A DNA stretch of 51,981 nt from Site-B1 sp963722665 (GCA_963722665.1 CAVRNW010000045.1:1-51981); one strand, 5' to 3'; shown: positions 1 through 7,892, counted from the first letter of the stretch. Notes: generated by a model from the sequence alone, not told the origin. Program-made: numbers and translations.

Positions 1-171
1 GATTACAGTAAGTTAAAACGCAATAAAGAAGGAAAAATAACACGTATTAAAATTTCGTTAAATGACAATAAGGGCAATAAAAGTTCTGCTACTTTTGATA
101 ACGATGGTAAGGTTATCCCTCAAATAATGATTGGAAAAAACAGAAATAATTTTATAATAAAATCAATTTAA
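1..171 (+). CDS. 3' end of a membrane-associated protein, probably the tail of a BlaR1/M56-like protein (partial)
   Basis: The window opens inside a reading frame (frame 1) that ends with TAA at 169-171, leaving 56 residues. The fragment contains KRNKEGKITRIKISLND followed by GNKSSATFDNDGK, and this resembles residues about 78-110 of the next gene (ERNEEGELTAIKIELKDANG), so the two neighbours are related. In Flavobacteriaceae this kind of module is found in the periplasmic C-terminal part of M56/BlaR1-type metallopeptidase proteins; that assignment is an inference, because the peptidase domain would lie outside the window. The stop is 8 bp before the next start, so the genes are probably co-transcribed. 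Confidence 0.55.
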   Translation, partial: DYSKLKRNKEGKITRIKISLNDNKGNKSSATFDNDGKVIPQIMIGKNRNNFIIKSI

Positions 172-179
172 AAAACAAA

Positions 180-1087
180 ATGGAACACATGAAGACACTA
201 GGTAAATTTAAACTTATTTTAGGCTTATCTTTAGTAACCATGGTAGGCCTGATATCATTCAACACGTATTCTACAAACAAAGAATCAAAAAGTGTTTATC
301 AAAAAGATGTGAATGTAAATATCACTGTTGACAGTGATACATCTGACGAAGAATTGGAAGACATTAAAAAAATGCTGAAGGAACACGGAATTACAGTTAA
401 ATTCAGCAATATTGAACGAAATGAAGAAGGAGAGCTCACAGCCATTAAAATTGAATTAAAGGACGCAAATGGCAATACTGCCGTTAGTCAAACCTCAAGT
501 AACAGACCTATTCAAACTTTTTCCTTTGGAAAAAAGAACAACTCGCTTTATGTCTCACAAGGTAAAAGTCATTTAGGCAATTTTGCTTTCTTTGGGGATG
601 ATATGGATTTTGATTTCAATTTTGATAATGACTCCATATTTAAACATCATTTTAGCAAGTTAGACAGTTTAAGGTTTGGTAATATGTTTAGGTTTGATGA
701 TGAGAATAATATATTTTCCTTTAACGGAAGGTCCTTTGACATGGATGAGCTAAGAGAAAAAATGGAAGATATGTTCATTTTTGAGGAAGATGAAGATGGT
801 GGTCAAAAAACGATTCATCTTTAAAGGCGGGAACGGCAACAAATTCTTTTTTGATGAGGATGTGATGAACCTCCAGGAATAACAAGCATCAAAAATTTAG
901 ATTTGTAGATAATCCAGACACTGAAAAGTTAATAGTTATAGATGGGAAGGAATCTGATTTTAAAACCTTAGATGATCTGGCTAAAAATGATAAACTTGAA
1001 AGTGTTGATGTTCTGAAACCTCAAACCGCCATGAGTATTTATGGTAAGAAAGCTAAAGACGGTGCAATCATAGCAACTACCAAATAA
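180..1087 (+). pseudogene. Membrane-anchored protein with TonB-plug-like tail, frameshifted twice
   Basis: One reading frame runs from ATG 180 (or ATG 189, giving MKTLGKFKLILG) to a stop at 824: an N-terminal hydrophobic segment, the module shared with the preceding gene, then an acidic Asp/Phe-rich stretch. The sense continues in another frame after the A6 run at 805-810 (KRFIFKGGNGNKFFFDED), and in a third frame after about 880, ending with TAA at 1085-1087. The last part (KLIVIDGKESDF, then LESVDVLKPQTAMSIYGKKAKDGAII) has the pattern of the TonB-receptor plug motif seen at the end of flavobacterial BlaR1-like and carboxypeptidase-regulatory proteins. Both shifts equal one extra base. The gene may be intact in the organism if these are sequencing errors. 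Its function is not known. Confidence 0.55.
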
Positions 1088-1108
1088 ATAAATTAAGTCA
1101 AAAAGCGG

Positions 1109-1135
1109 AGGCACCCAAAATGGGTGCCTTTCATT
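1109..1135. terminator. Intrinsic terminator hairpin
   Basis: The inverted repeat AGGCACCCA / TGGGTGCCT with a 3-base loop is followed by TTTCATTTTT. It closes the left operon and faces the converging OmpA gene. Confidence 0.75.
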
Positions 1136-1156
1136 TTTATTTCAATTTCTCTTAGA

Positions 1157-2380
1157 TTATTGTGGTTTTTGTATTTTAACAAATTCCACTCTTCTGTTGT
1201 TTGCCTTTCCTTCAGCCATACTGTTATTATCAATAGGTTTTGTTTCACCAAAACCTTTAGAGTCTAATCTATCTTCTTGTATTCCCATAGACACTAGTTG
1301 GTTTAGAACAGCTTCGGCTCGATCCTCTGACAGTTTTTGGTTAAACTCCGCATTACCATCACTATCGGTATGACCTTCAACACTAAATGTAATATCTGAA
1401 TGCTCAGACATTAAATCATAGATTTCATTAATAATTCCCATAGATTCTGGTCTGATCGTTGCCTTGTTAACATCAAAACGGATACCGTTTGCTATAATTT
1501 TACCATCCTGCATCATTCGGTCGTAAAATTTTACGCCACCCTCTGCAATCCTAATATTTTTCACATAATACGGATTATCATTTCTCGCATGGTAGCAATG
1601 GAATGAAAGTCCTTTCGGGTTAAAATCTAATCTTGGTATATTTATTAAACGGGTTTCATCAATATATGCTTTTAATTTACCATTAGTGTAGGCAATTGCC
1701 ACATGTATCCATCTTCTTTTTGCAAGGTTTTTTTCTTCAGGAAGTCGGCTTGAAGATCTACCAAACTCCATTTTGTTATATTTTATATTTAAGTAAGTAA
1801 AACCAGTTGGGCTACCCGCTTTTTGGTTTTTTCTGTCGTATAAATAAGTAACAAAATTGTCCGTACCACAGTACAAATCAAATTCGATGGTAAATACATC
1901 TGGCAGATAATCTTCTATAGCCTTTTTTATATATGGCATTATCACTGGAGCACCATCACGAAACATGATTACAGGTTCACCTCCAAATTCGGCTATTTCA
2001 ACGTTCCCACGCTGTAAATCCCAACGCGAAGGAAACTCACCGTTTTCCTCTCCTTCTAAATTATCTTCATAAATTACTTTATCACCCGGAACAAAATCAT
2101 ATTTTGACCAGTTTAAGGTGAGTTCAGAAACTTCCGTTGTCTGTTGTCCAGAACCATCAACCTGTACTTCTCCTTCCTTTTCTTTCTTTTTTTCTCCTTG
2201 TGTACCATCTACTTCCTTATCTTCTTCTTTTTTATCGATACTTTTATCGATTTCTTTATCAACTTTTCTCTCGATTTTTCTTTCGACTTTCCTCTTAAGT
2301 TTCTTTAAAATTTGTGCTTCTGAATTAATGGGTGAGAAAAGAAACAATCCAAAAATTCCAAATAAGACTAAACGTTTCAT
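1157..2380 (-). CDS. OmpA-family outer membrane protein with LamG-like middle region
   Basis: 407 residues. A signal peptide (about 1-22, ending NSEAQ) precedes a strongly charged Lys/Glu repeat segment (about 25-70), which could be a coiled coil or a spacer. The middle (about 95-280) looks like a concanavalin/LamG-type beta-sandwich (DLYCGTDNF, WIHVAIAYTNGKLKAYID). The C-terminus (about 300-400) is an OmpA peptidoglycan-binding domain: FDVNKATIRPES, VEGHTDSDG, LSEDRAEAV, GFGETKPIDNN, NNRRVEF. The family anchors outer-membrane or periplasmic proteins to peptidoglycan. It appears monocistronic and converges on the hairpin at 1109-1135. The ligand of the middle domain cannot be told. Confidence 0.85.
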   Translation of the reverse strand: MKRLVLFGIFGLFLFSPINSEAQILKKLKRKVERKIERKVDKEIDKSIDKKEEDKEVDGTQGEKKKEKEGEVQVDGSGQQTTEVSELTLNWSKYDFVPGDKVIYEDNLEGEENGEFPSRWDLQRGNVEIAEFGGEPVIMFRDGAPVIMPYIKKAIEDYLPDVFTIEFDLYCGTDNFVTYLYDRKNQKAGSPTGFTYLNIKYNKMEFGRSSSRLPEEKNLAKRRWIHVAIAYTNGKLKAYIDETRLINIPRLDFNPKGLSFHCYHARNDNPYYVKNIRIAEGGVKFYDRMMQDGKIIANGIRFDVNKATIRPESMGIINEIYDLMSEHSDITFSVEGHTDSDGNAEFNQKLSEDRAEAVLNQLVSMGIQEDRLDSKGFGETKPIDNNSMAEGKANNRRVEFVKIQKPQ

Positions 2381-2598
2381 AATAATTAGATTAAATAATT
2401 TCTATTGTCTTAAAGTTGGGAATTGTTAAGAAATAAGATTAATGAAATTAAACCAATCAGGCAATGATATTTCTCAACTTTTAAAAAAATTTTAAGAAAC
2501 CATTCCATTAGTTGTAAAAATAGGACTTAAAGTATAAGGTACTAGTTTAGATTATTAATAAAATAAACCAAACGCTTAGCATACAGAAATTAACAATA

Positions 2599-4554
2599 CT
2601 ATTCAACAACAATTTTCTTTATTGCTGATCTGTTTTCAGTAGTAATTTTTAGTAAATACAATCCGTTTTCAATATTTAGATCTATATCTGAATCTCCCAA
2701 AACTTTCTTTTTCAGGACTTGCCTCCCATCAACAGAAAATAATTCTAATTCAGTTTCATCAAAAATTCCTTTTATAAATATCTTGTTACTGGTGGGATTT
2801 GGATACACATGAACATCTCTCGAATCTACTTGTTCTGTGTCTAAAGACTGACTCCAAGCATCTCCAACCCTATTGCCCCAAATATATTCTACAAGATTTG
2901 GATGATCAATAAACGGGTTTCTATTGAATTGCCAATTGTAAACGATATTGTTGCGATTCATTTCGAAATCGTCAGGTGGATCGTTTCTATGCCAGTCCAA
3001 AATTGTTACCAGATCACCTAATTGACCAACAGTGCTTGGGAAGCCATTTACAACTTCAAGTCCGTTATATCTAATTTCCAAGTATAAAACTCCTCTGGCA
3101 ACGTCACCTTTAAAACTTCCCTGATTGCCAGTCGGTCCAACATATTGACCATAATGCTGATTACCTCTTGCGCTGTTTTCAGGCCCATCTGCTGCTCGTA
3201 ATCCATGAGCATCAGAATTTGCATGTCGCAATGAATCGGCAGTTGTCGTCCAATACACATTGATTCCATTTGCTATATCATCAAGATCAATACTATTAAA
3301 ACCACCTAATGACCTTGGAAAGGTATGTTCTCTATTCCATGTTCCAACATTATTACTTGTTGTCTGATAATCTAATTTTGCTTTGCCTTGTTCAGTATAA
3401 ACCAACCAGACCTGGTTACTGTTAGCCGGATTCTGATCAGTTTGTTTTAAAATTTCAACTATATCGGCATAGGTTTGTGCTCTTACAGTATTAGGATCTG
3501 CAATAATATCTTGCAACGCCTGACGTAAATTAGTACCGGACAATCCATCTAAACTATCGTAATAACCAGCTGGTTGTGTACTTTGTACAACTCCAAAAGT
3601 AGGACTTGTTGGGATACCCCAAGGAGCAACCACAAAATCATTATCAACTATTCGGATTTTGATATCGTTATTTAAAGCAAAATACTCTGTTGGCAAAGCA
3701 GATAGAGTGATTTTCATAACCTCATCACCTTCATCAAGCGTATCATCTACCAAAGTTATAGTAGTCGAAATTGTATTTAACCCATTAGGAATTGTAACAG
3801 ACGTTGATCCAGTAAAATCAGAGGTGTTAAAACCCCCATTATTCAATGAAAAGTTTAAATCTAAATCTTCTGTTACATTGGTTTCGCACGTAAATGTAAT
3901 ATCAAATACATCACCTTCATTATATTGATTTTGAGCAACAGATATTGTTATTCCGTTTAAAACAATTCCACTTCCATCATTAAGTTGCCTTGGTGTTGGT
4001 GTAGTTACAGTATAAGTTGTTCCATCATTATTTAACTGAATGGATTCTGTATCCTTATTTCCATTTTCATCTTCATTAATTTGAATTGTTTCACCTAAAA
4101 GCGCCATTAGATCTGTATCATCTGCATCACTTGTATCATACATTAAAGCGTCTATTAAATTGGCTTGAATTGCTACGGTTCCTTCAGGAAAGTCGGTAGC
4201 ACTCCCTTGATAAATTGCTACTGCATCAGGTCCATTCTGAATTAAATTTGGAGCAATAATCAATTGTGGAAAAGGCGACACAGTAGTGCTGCCAATCAAT
4301 AACAACCCATTCACATCTGTGGAATAACCATCCAAATCGATTGCTAAATAACTGGTATTCCCTCCATTGGTCGAGCCATTAAAAAACACCACTACAAAGC
4401 CATCAAGAGGGTAATTTGGTGTAACAGATTTTAATTCTACAAATTCCTTGTCATCTGTGCTGGGAGAGTCACAATCCAATTCATTTATCATTATTTGGCC
4501 AATACAAGTCTGGCTAAAAACAAACAGGCCTAAAAGAATTATTAATTGCTTCAT
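2599..4554 (-). CDS. Secreted endonuclease I with lamin-tail and Calx-beta domains and type IX sorting signal
   Basis: I place the start at ATG 4552-4554 (MKQLIILLGLFVFSQ), a good signal peptide, not at the upstream ATG at 4725, which would add 57 unlikely residues. Mature protein in order: a lamin-tail-like domain (IMINELDCDSP, EFVELKS); a Calx-beta-like domain (YNEGDVFDITFTC ... LDEGDEVMKITL); an endonuclease I/NucM nuclease with the motif WNREHTFPRS and RNQHYGQYVG; and a C-terminal type A sorting domain (VYPNPTSNKIFI ... NGLYLLKI ... KKIVVE). It should be exported through Sec and the type IX system and degrade extracellular DNA for nutrition. About 650 residues is typical of the flavobacterial multi-domain forms. 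Confidence 0.88.
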   Translation of the reverse strand: MKQLIILLGLFVFSQTCIGQIMINELDCDSPSTDDKEFVELKSVTPNYPLDGFVVVFFNGSTNGGNTSYLAIDLDGYSTDVNGLLLIGSTTVSPFPQLIIAPNLIQNGPDAVAIYQGSATDFPEGTVAIQANLIDALMYDTSDADDTDLMALLGETIQINEDENGNKDTESIQLNNDGTTYTVTTPTPRQLNDGSGIVLNGITISVAQNQYNEGDVFDITFTCETNVTEDLDLNFSLNNGGFNTSDFTGSTSVTIPNGLNTISTTITLVDDTLDEGDEVMKITLSALPTEYFALNNDIKIRIVDNDFVVAPWGIPTSPTFGVVQSTQPAGYYDSLDGLSGTNLRQALQDIIADPNTVRAQTYADIVEILKQTDQNPANSNQVWLVYTEQGKAKLDYQTTSNNVGTWNREHTFPRSLGGFNSIDLDDIANGINVYWTTTADSLRHANSDAHGLRAADGPENSARGNQHYGQYVGPTGNQGSFKGDVARGVLYLEIRYNGLEVVNGFPSTVGQLGDLVTILDWHRNDPPDDFEMNRNNIVYNWQFNRNPFIDHPNLVEYIWGNRVGDAWSQSLDTEQVDSRDVHVYPNPTSNKIFIKGIFDETELELFSVDGRQVLKKKVLGDSDIDLNIENGLYLLKITTENRSAIKKIVVE

Positions 4555-4684
4555 TTTATTGTTTAAACAAATGTAATCAAGAGTTGACCAACTCCTCAAG
4601 TAAAGAACAATATAAAATTGTAAATTTATAAACAGAATATATTTCAAAAAGCATTTTATTACTTTTGTGTAATTTCTACTTAAA

Positions 4685-4837
4685 ATGAAAAAACAAGTGT
4701 TTAAGCTATTAGCTAAACTAAACAAAATTTTATTGCCAAGTTATTCCAAAAGTAGGTTGGATTTGACAAAAGCCACTAAAATGCAGTTAATGATCTTTGG
4801 ATGGAGGTTGTATGTCACAAAAAGAGCCATTGATTAA
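4685..4837 (+). CDS. Small basic conserved protein, 50 residues
   Basis: The frame ATG 4685 to TAA 4837 encodes 50 residues with many Lys/Arg (MKKQVFKLLAKLNKILLPSY ... KATKMQLMIFGWRLYVTKRAID). I recall very similar 50-residue proteins from many Flavobacteriaceae, sometimes labelled SsrA-binding protein although much shorter than SmpB; that label should not be trusted. The 3' end overlaps the 3' end of apt on the other strand by 4 bases. Function unknown. Confidence 0.7.
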   Translation: MKKQVFKLLAKLNKILLPSYSKSRLDLTKATKMQLMIFGWRLYVTKRAID

Positions 4838-5349
4838 TACTTTAAAATAGATTGAACATCGTAATCCAATAATTTCTCTCTTCCTTTTAAAGCTTCCAAT
4901 TCCATTATGAAATTGCACTGAACGATTTCACCTCCCAGTCTCTCGACCAATTTACATACTGCCTGAGCAGTTCCTCCGGTTGCCAAAACATCATCATGAA
5001 TAAGTACCCTCTCACCTTTTTTTATGGCATCAATATGAATTTCTACTGCATCTTCGCCGTATTCCAATGCATAGGTCTGAGATATTGTTTTATAAGGTAA
5101 TTTACCCGGCTTTCTAGCTAGCACAAATCCTGCTTGCAACCTTTTTGCCAACATTGTTCCAAACAGAAATCCTCTGGATTCTATCCCAATTACTTTATCG
5201 ATTTGACCATCAGGCACCAACGCTTTTAACTCACTTAAGCATAGGGTTAATCCAACATGATCCTGAAGCAAAGGAGCTATGTCTTTAAACAGGATTCCGG
5301 GTTTAGGAAAGTCTGGAATATCCCTTATATATTGTTCAATTTTATTCAC
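4834..5349 (-). CDS. apt: Adenine phosphoribosyltransferase
   Basis: 171 residues, the normal length. The enzyme joins adenine to PRPP, giving AMP and pyrophosphate (purine salvage, cytosol). The N-terminus IRDIPDFPKPGILFKDI and the PRPP-binding motif VLIHDDVLATGGTA are characteristic, as is GIESRGFLFG. The start codon is GTG (5347-5349): the only nearby upstream ATG is out of frame, and the family pattern IEQYIRDIPDFP begins right here. It converges with the small gene at 4685-4837. Confidence 0.95.
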   Translation of the reverse strand: MNKIEQYIRDIPDFPKPGILFKDIAPLLQDHVGLTLCLSELKALVPDGQIDKVIGIESRGFLFGTMLAKRLQAGFVLARKPGKLPYKTISQTYALEYGEDAVEIHIDAIKKGERVLIHDDVLATGGTAQAVCKLVERLGGEIVQCNFIMELEALKGREKLLDYDVQSILKY

Positions 5350-5448
5350 ACATTTAAATCTTTATAATTTTAAAGATATTCAATAAAATATTTGTAAAAT
5401 TTGTTAATACCCGTTTCATTGATGAAAAGTAATTAATTTTGCGCTTAA

Positions 5449-5480
5449 TTTTGTCATTGGGTTAAAATAAAATATATTTG
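5449..5480 (+). promoter_or_regulatory. Bacteroidota-type promoter of the tRNA-Arg gene
   Basis: A -33 box TTTTG (5449-5453) is followed after 19 bases by TATATTTG (5473-5480), a full match to TAnnTTTG. The tRNA begins 13 bases further on. Confidence 0.75.
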
Positions 5481-5493
5481 CACCCACAAAAAT

Positions 5494-5567
5494 GGCCTCG
5501 TAGCATAACTGAATAGTGCACTTGATTACGGCTCAAGAGGTTGCAGGTTTGAATCCTGCCGAGGTCA
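5494..5567 (+). tRNA. tRNA-Arg (anticodon ACG)
   Basis: A 74-base cloverleaf. The acceptor strands GGCCTCG and CGAGGTC pair over 7 positions with one G-T, and the discriminator is A. The anticodon arm is CTTGA-TTACGGC-TCAAG, giving anticodon ACG; the T arm is GCAGG-TTTGAAT-CCTGC. No CCA is encoded. It sits at the left edge of a small accessory region, as expected of a tRNA used as an integration target. Confidence 0.95.
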
Positions 5568-5575
5568 CTTAAATT

Positions 5576-5616
5576 AAACCTTAATTAATTGTTTTTCAAT
5601 TTGTTAAGGTTTTTTT
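5576..5616 (+). terminator. Intrinsic terminator after tRNA-Arg
   Basis: AAACCTTAA pairs with TTAAGGTTT and runs into a T tract. The rest of the 320-base gap to 5887 is AT-rich and holds only the small gene fragment at 5696-5770 and a doubled GGTACG near 5640. Confidence 0.75.
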
Positions 5617-5695
5617 ATATAATATATATTTCTTATTGGTACGATAAATGGTACGGTAATGTACTATTGCAGAAGTTTTTATGTCATTATCCCTT

Positions 5696-5770
5696 TTATG
5701 TCTTGTGAGTTATTGTAGTTATTTCTTGTTGTTCTTCTAATGATAGTTTGTTGAAGTAGTATAATTTCAT
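5696..5770 (-). pseudogene. N-terminal fragment of the small protein encoded at 7707-7892
   Basis: From ATG 5768-5770 the frame reads MKLYYFNKLSLEEQQEITTI and stops after 24 residues. It matches the first 15 residues of the gene at 7707-7892 (NFNKLSFEEQQA) and then diverges, so this is a truncated copy. Downstream bases do not continue the family sequence. Confidence 0.6.
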
Positions 5771-5887
5771 AACTAGGAGATGGTAAATAATGCTGGTATT
5801 ACAATAATTATAAGAAGCATGAATATAAATTTGTTGTGCTTATGATCATCAATAGGATAAATACAAATAAGAATTTCTATTATGAAT

Positions 5888-6262
5888 TTACCAAGTTGGA
5901 ATTGTATAGGCAATAATTAAAATTCCTAATAAAATTATTGGCGTTCCAAAAGTTAAAATGTATGTCAAGGTTTTATCTGTAACATAAAGTCGTACATTAT
6001 TTATTTTGTCTTCATAAATCCTATTTTTAACCCATTTCCCCTGAGATTTACTCAACCCAAAGTAATTTCCATTTTCATATTTAATTTCTTTAAATTTTAG
6101 AGTTTGTCCATTATAAGTTTCAATTTTCACTTTGTCTGATTTAGATTTTGATGCTTCATTTAGCGATACTGTTGTTGATTTGTAAGCAATACAATTCTGA
6201 AAAAGCATTAATACGGAGAAAAATATGGCGACTATTTTTAATCTATTAATAATTGGTTTCAT
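5888..6262 (-). CDS. Small lipoprotein-like membrane protein, paralogue A
   Basis: 124 residues. The N-terminus is a hydrophobic signal with a lipobox-like Cys (FQNC at about 21-24); then comes a soluble middle with SLNEASKSKSDKV and LKFKEIKYENGNYFGL; a hydrophobic helix (about 100-120) ends the protein. It is clearly related to the next gene (6568-6954): same Cys position, the same EASKS motif, LKFK and a C-terminal helix. The two copies and their upstream regions therefore arose by tandem duplication. No function recognised. A conserved 26-base element about 70 bases upstream of both genes suggests shared regulation. Confidence 0.65.
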   Translation of the reverse strand: MKPIINRLKIVAIFFSVLMLFQNCIAYKSTTVSLNEASKSKSDKVKIETYNGQTLKFKEIKYENGNYFGLSKSQGKWVKNRIYEDKINNVRLYVTDKTLTYILTFGTPIILLGILIIAYTIPTW

Positions 6263-6327
6263 AACTAACAGAATTTAAATTAGTCAGAAATCTACATTGG
6301 GAATAACACATTAAATTACCTATTCAA

Positions 6328-6353
6328 AATGTACTAAACAATGATATTGGTCA
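6328..6353 (-). promoter_or_regulatory. Conserved upstream element, copy A (Crp/Fnr-like half sites)
   Basis: Read on the minus strand it is GTGACCAATATCATTGTTTAG, 66-91 bases before ATG 6262. The core TGAC-CAAT-ATCA is an imperfect palindrome of the Crp/Fnr form. The same element, almost base for base and at the same distance, precedes the paralogue at 6954, while the sequence between is less conserved. Confidence 0.45.
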
Positions 6354-6366
6354 CTGGAATCAAATA

Positions 6367-6528
6367 TTAAAAATCTATTGAATACTTATCCAAAAGATGA
6401 CCAGATTTAAAACTTCTTAGTTCCCTTATTACATTATGCGCTGAGTCATAAACAACCTCAACAAAGAATTTACCTAAAGCGTAGACATTGCATTTCTCTT
6501 TTTCTGTTATGTGGTTATCCAAAAACTG
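6367..6528 (-). pseudogene. C-terminal fragment of the small protein family at 7707-7892
   Basis: On the minus strand 53 codons encode QFLDNHITEKEKCNVYALGK, then FFVEVVYDSAHNVIRELRSF and a short tail to TAA at 6367-6369. The frame is blocked upstream by TAG at 6529-6531 and there is no start, so only the C-terminal two thirds remain. It aligns with residues 24-59 of the intact gene, and its tail (RELRSFKSG) is longer than that of the intact copy. Confidence 0.65.
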
Positions 6529-6567
6529 CTATTGTTTTTAGATGGTTTTTAATTGTTTTTATAAGTC

Positions 6568-6954
6568 TTAAAATACACCAACTATACTTATGATAACCAA
6601 CCCTATAACCCCAGCTAATATTACTGATCCTGATATTAATAAAAATGCTGAAAGACTTTCATTTTTAATTTGCACTTTGGCAACATTATTTTCATTTAAT
6701 AATGTAGATGTCTCAGTCCACCTTTCATTTACAATCCTATTTTCCAGCCCATAAAAGTTTCCATCGTTTCTCATCACAATTTTTTTAAACTTTAAATTGG
6801 TGCCGTCAGTTTTCTCAACTATTGCCTTTAATTCAGATTTTGAAGCCTCCTCTAATGTTACTCCAGATTTTTTGTAAACAGTACAGCCTTGCAGAAATAT
6901 TATGGTAATTAACAAATATGAGATTGATTTAAGGTGTAATTTTAACGTTTTCAT
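6568..6954 (-). CDS. Small lipoprotein-like membrane protein, paralogue B
   Basis: 128 residues. It has a signal segment with lipobox LQGC (Cys about 24), then TVYKKSGVTLEEASKSELKA, LKFKKIVMRNDGNFYGLE and a C-terminal hydrophobic helix (about 103-126, glycine- and isoleucine-rich). It is paralogous to 5888-6262. A lipidated, doubly membrane-associated small protein is the likely topology. The family is not recognised. The upstream region carries the conserved element at 7018-7043. Confidence 0.65.
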   Translation of the reverse strand: MKTLKLHLKSISYLLITIIFLQGCTVYKKSGVTLEEASKSELKAIVEKTDGTNLKFKKIVMRNDGNFYGLENRIVNERWTETSTLLNENNVAKVQIKNESLSAFLLISGSVILAGVIGLVIISIVGVF

Positions 6955-7017
6955 AACTAATAGTTTTAATTAGTCAGAAATCTACTTTTGGAATTACTGT
7001 GTAAATTAATCACAATA

Positions 7018-7043
7018 AATGTACTACACAATGATATTGGTCA
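7018..7043 (-). promoter_or_regulatory. Conserved upstream element, copy B (Crp/Fnr-like half sites)
   Basis: Minus-strand sequence TTGACCAATATCATTGTGTAG, with core TTGAC-CAAT-ATCAT, ends about 64 bases before ATG 6954. It is the counterpart of 6328-6353; the pair differs at very few positions, unlike most of the surrounding duplicated sequence. Confidence 0.45.
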
Positions 7044-7054
7044 ATCGTGATTAT

Positions 7055-7165
7055 TTAGAAGAAATATTGATACAACTCATAAATGGCATAGCAAATCAAA
7101 AAAGCAATTACATACACTAAACCAAGTTTAAAAGTTCCTTTGTACTTGTTTGTTAAGTTTTGCAT
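7055..7165 (-). CDS. Possible 36-residue single-helix membrane peptide
   Basis: ATG 7163-7165 to TAA 7055-7057 encodes a Lys-rich start (MQNLTNKYKGTFKLG) and then one hydrophobic helix (LVYVIAFLICYAIYEL). It lies 20 bases downstream of the MORN gene stop on the same strand, so it could be the second gene of that transcript. Small size and AT richness make chance possible; no obvious ribosome binding site is seen. Confidence 0.35.
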   Translation of the reverse strand: MQNLTNKYKGTFKLGLVYVIAFLICYAIYELYQYFF

Positions 7166-7185
7166 AAAAAACACATTATTTTATG

Positions 7186-7674
7186 TTAATTACCAGAATA
7201 TTTACCAAGTAATTTCTTACCCATTTTAGTATCAGAATCAATTCTTTTAATTTTGTAACCCTCTGGTGAAATTGCAATATATTTTGAATCATTAGGTTTT
7301 TCATCTTGCACTTCACTAATAATATCTTTAACTTCACCACTGAAATAATATTTGTTGTTACTTATACAATCACCTGAATAATTTCCTTTCTTCCAACATC
7401 CAGCTAAATATCCATAATATGGAGAAACAATTACACCTTTTCCATGCCACCAACCATTTAAAAACCTACCTCGATAAAAAGTACCGTTATTAAAGTAAAA
7501 AGTTCCAATTCCATCAGCTATTCCATTTTTGACATTACCTCGATAATAACCATATTCGTAATATATAATTCCTGTTCCATAGTGTCCTTGCATTTGGGGG
7601 TTATATACCTGAGATTTTGCTTGAAATGAAAATCCTAATGAGGCTATTATTAATAACATTAATATTTTTTTCAT
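7186..7674 (-). CDS. Secreted MORN-repeat protein
   Basis: 162 residues with a signal peptide (about 1-21, FQAKSQ). It contains at least three MORN-type repeats: GTGIIYYEYGYYRGNVKNG, GIGTFYFNNGTFYRGRFLNG and WHGKGVIVSPYYGYLAGCWKKG (given here by their consensus starts). MORN repeats form extended beta-hairpin arrays that bind lipids or proteins. The last 50 residues (EGYKIKRIDSDTKMGKKLLG) are not repetitive. It belongs to the accessory region right of tRNA-Arg. A cell-envelope location is likely; the partner is unknown. Confidence 0.72.
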   Translation of the reverse strand: MKKILMLLIIASLGFSFQAKSQVYNPQMQGHYGTGIIYYEYGYYRGNVKNGIADGIGTFYFNNGTFYRGRFLNGWWHGKGVIVSPYYGYLAGCWKKGNYSGDCISNNKYYFSGEVKDIISEVQDEKPNDSKYIAISPEGYKIKRIDSDTKMGKKLLGKYSGN

Positions 7675-7706
7675 AATCTTATTAAAAATTTATAATGATA
7701 CATGTG

Positions 7707-7892
7707 TTACGCAATTAATTCTGTTATAACATTATGCTCTGCATCATAAACAACCTCAACGAAGAAATTGCCTAAAGCATAGACATTGCATTTCTCCTTT
7801 TCTGTTATGTGGTTATCGAGAAACTCTCCATCTTGCCAGAGGACTGCTTGTTGTTCTTCAAATGACAGTTTATTGAAGTTACATAAGGTCAC
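7707..7892 (-). CDS. Small conserved hypothetical protein, intact member of a local three-copy family
   Basis: 61 residues from a GTG start (7890-7892). The start is supported by alignment with the ATG-started fragment at 5696-5770. Sequence: NFNKLSFEEQQAVLWQDGEF, DNHITEKEKCNVYALG, FFVEVVYDAEHNVITEL. Related small proteins of unknown role are widespread in Bacteroidota. Its last residues (ITELIA) differ from the fragment at 6367-6528 (IRELRSFKSG), so this copy may itself be slightly shortened. A weak hairpin plus T run lies upstream at 7905-7931 on the plus strand. Confidence 0.6.
   Translation of the reverse strand: MTLCNFNKLSFEEQQAVLWQDGEFLDNHITEKEKCNVYALGNFFVEVVYDAEHNVITELIA

Noticed and set aside
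2118..2429. Open frame opposite the Lys/Glu-rich part of the OmpA gene
   Set aside because: It is a Ser/Phe-rich mirror of the charged repeat on the coding strand, with no domain or ribosome site.
5638..5662. Doubled GGTACG near tRNA-Arg as an attachment-site core
   Set aside because: Short and AT-flanked; no matching copy found at the other side of the accessory region.
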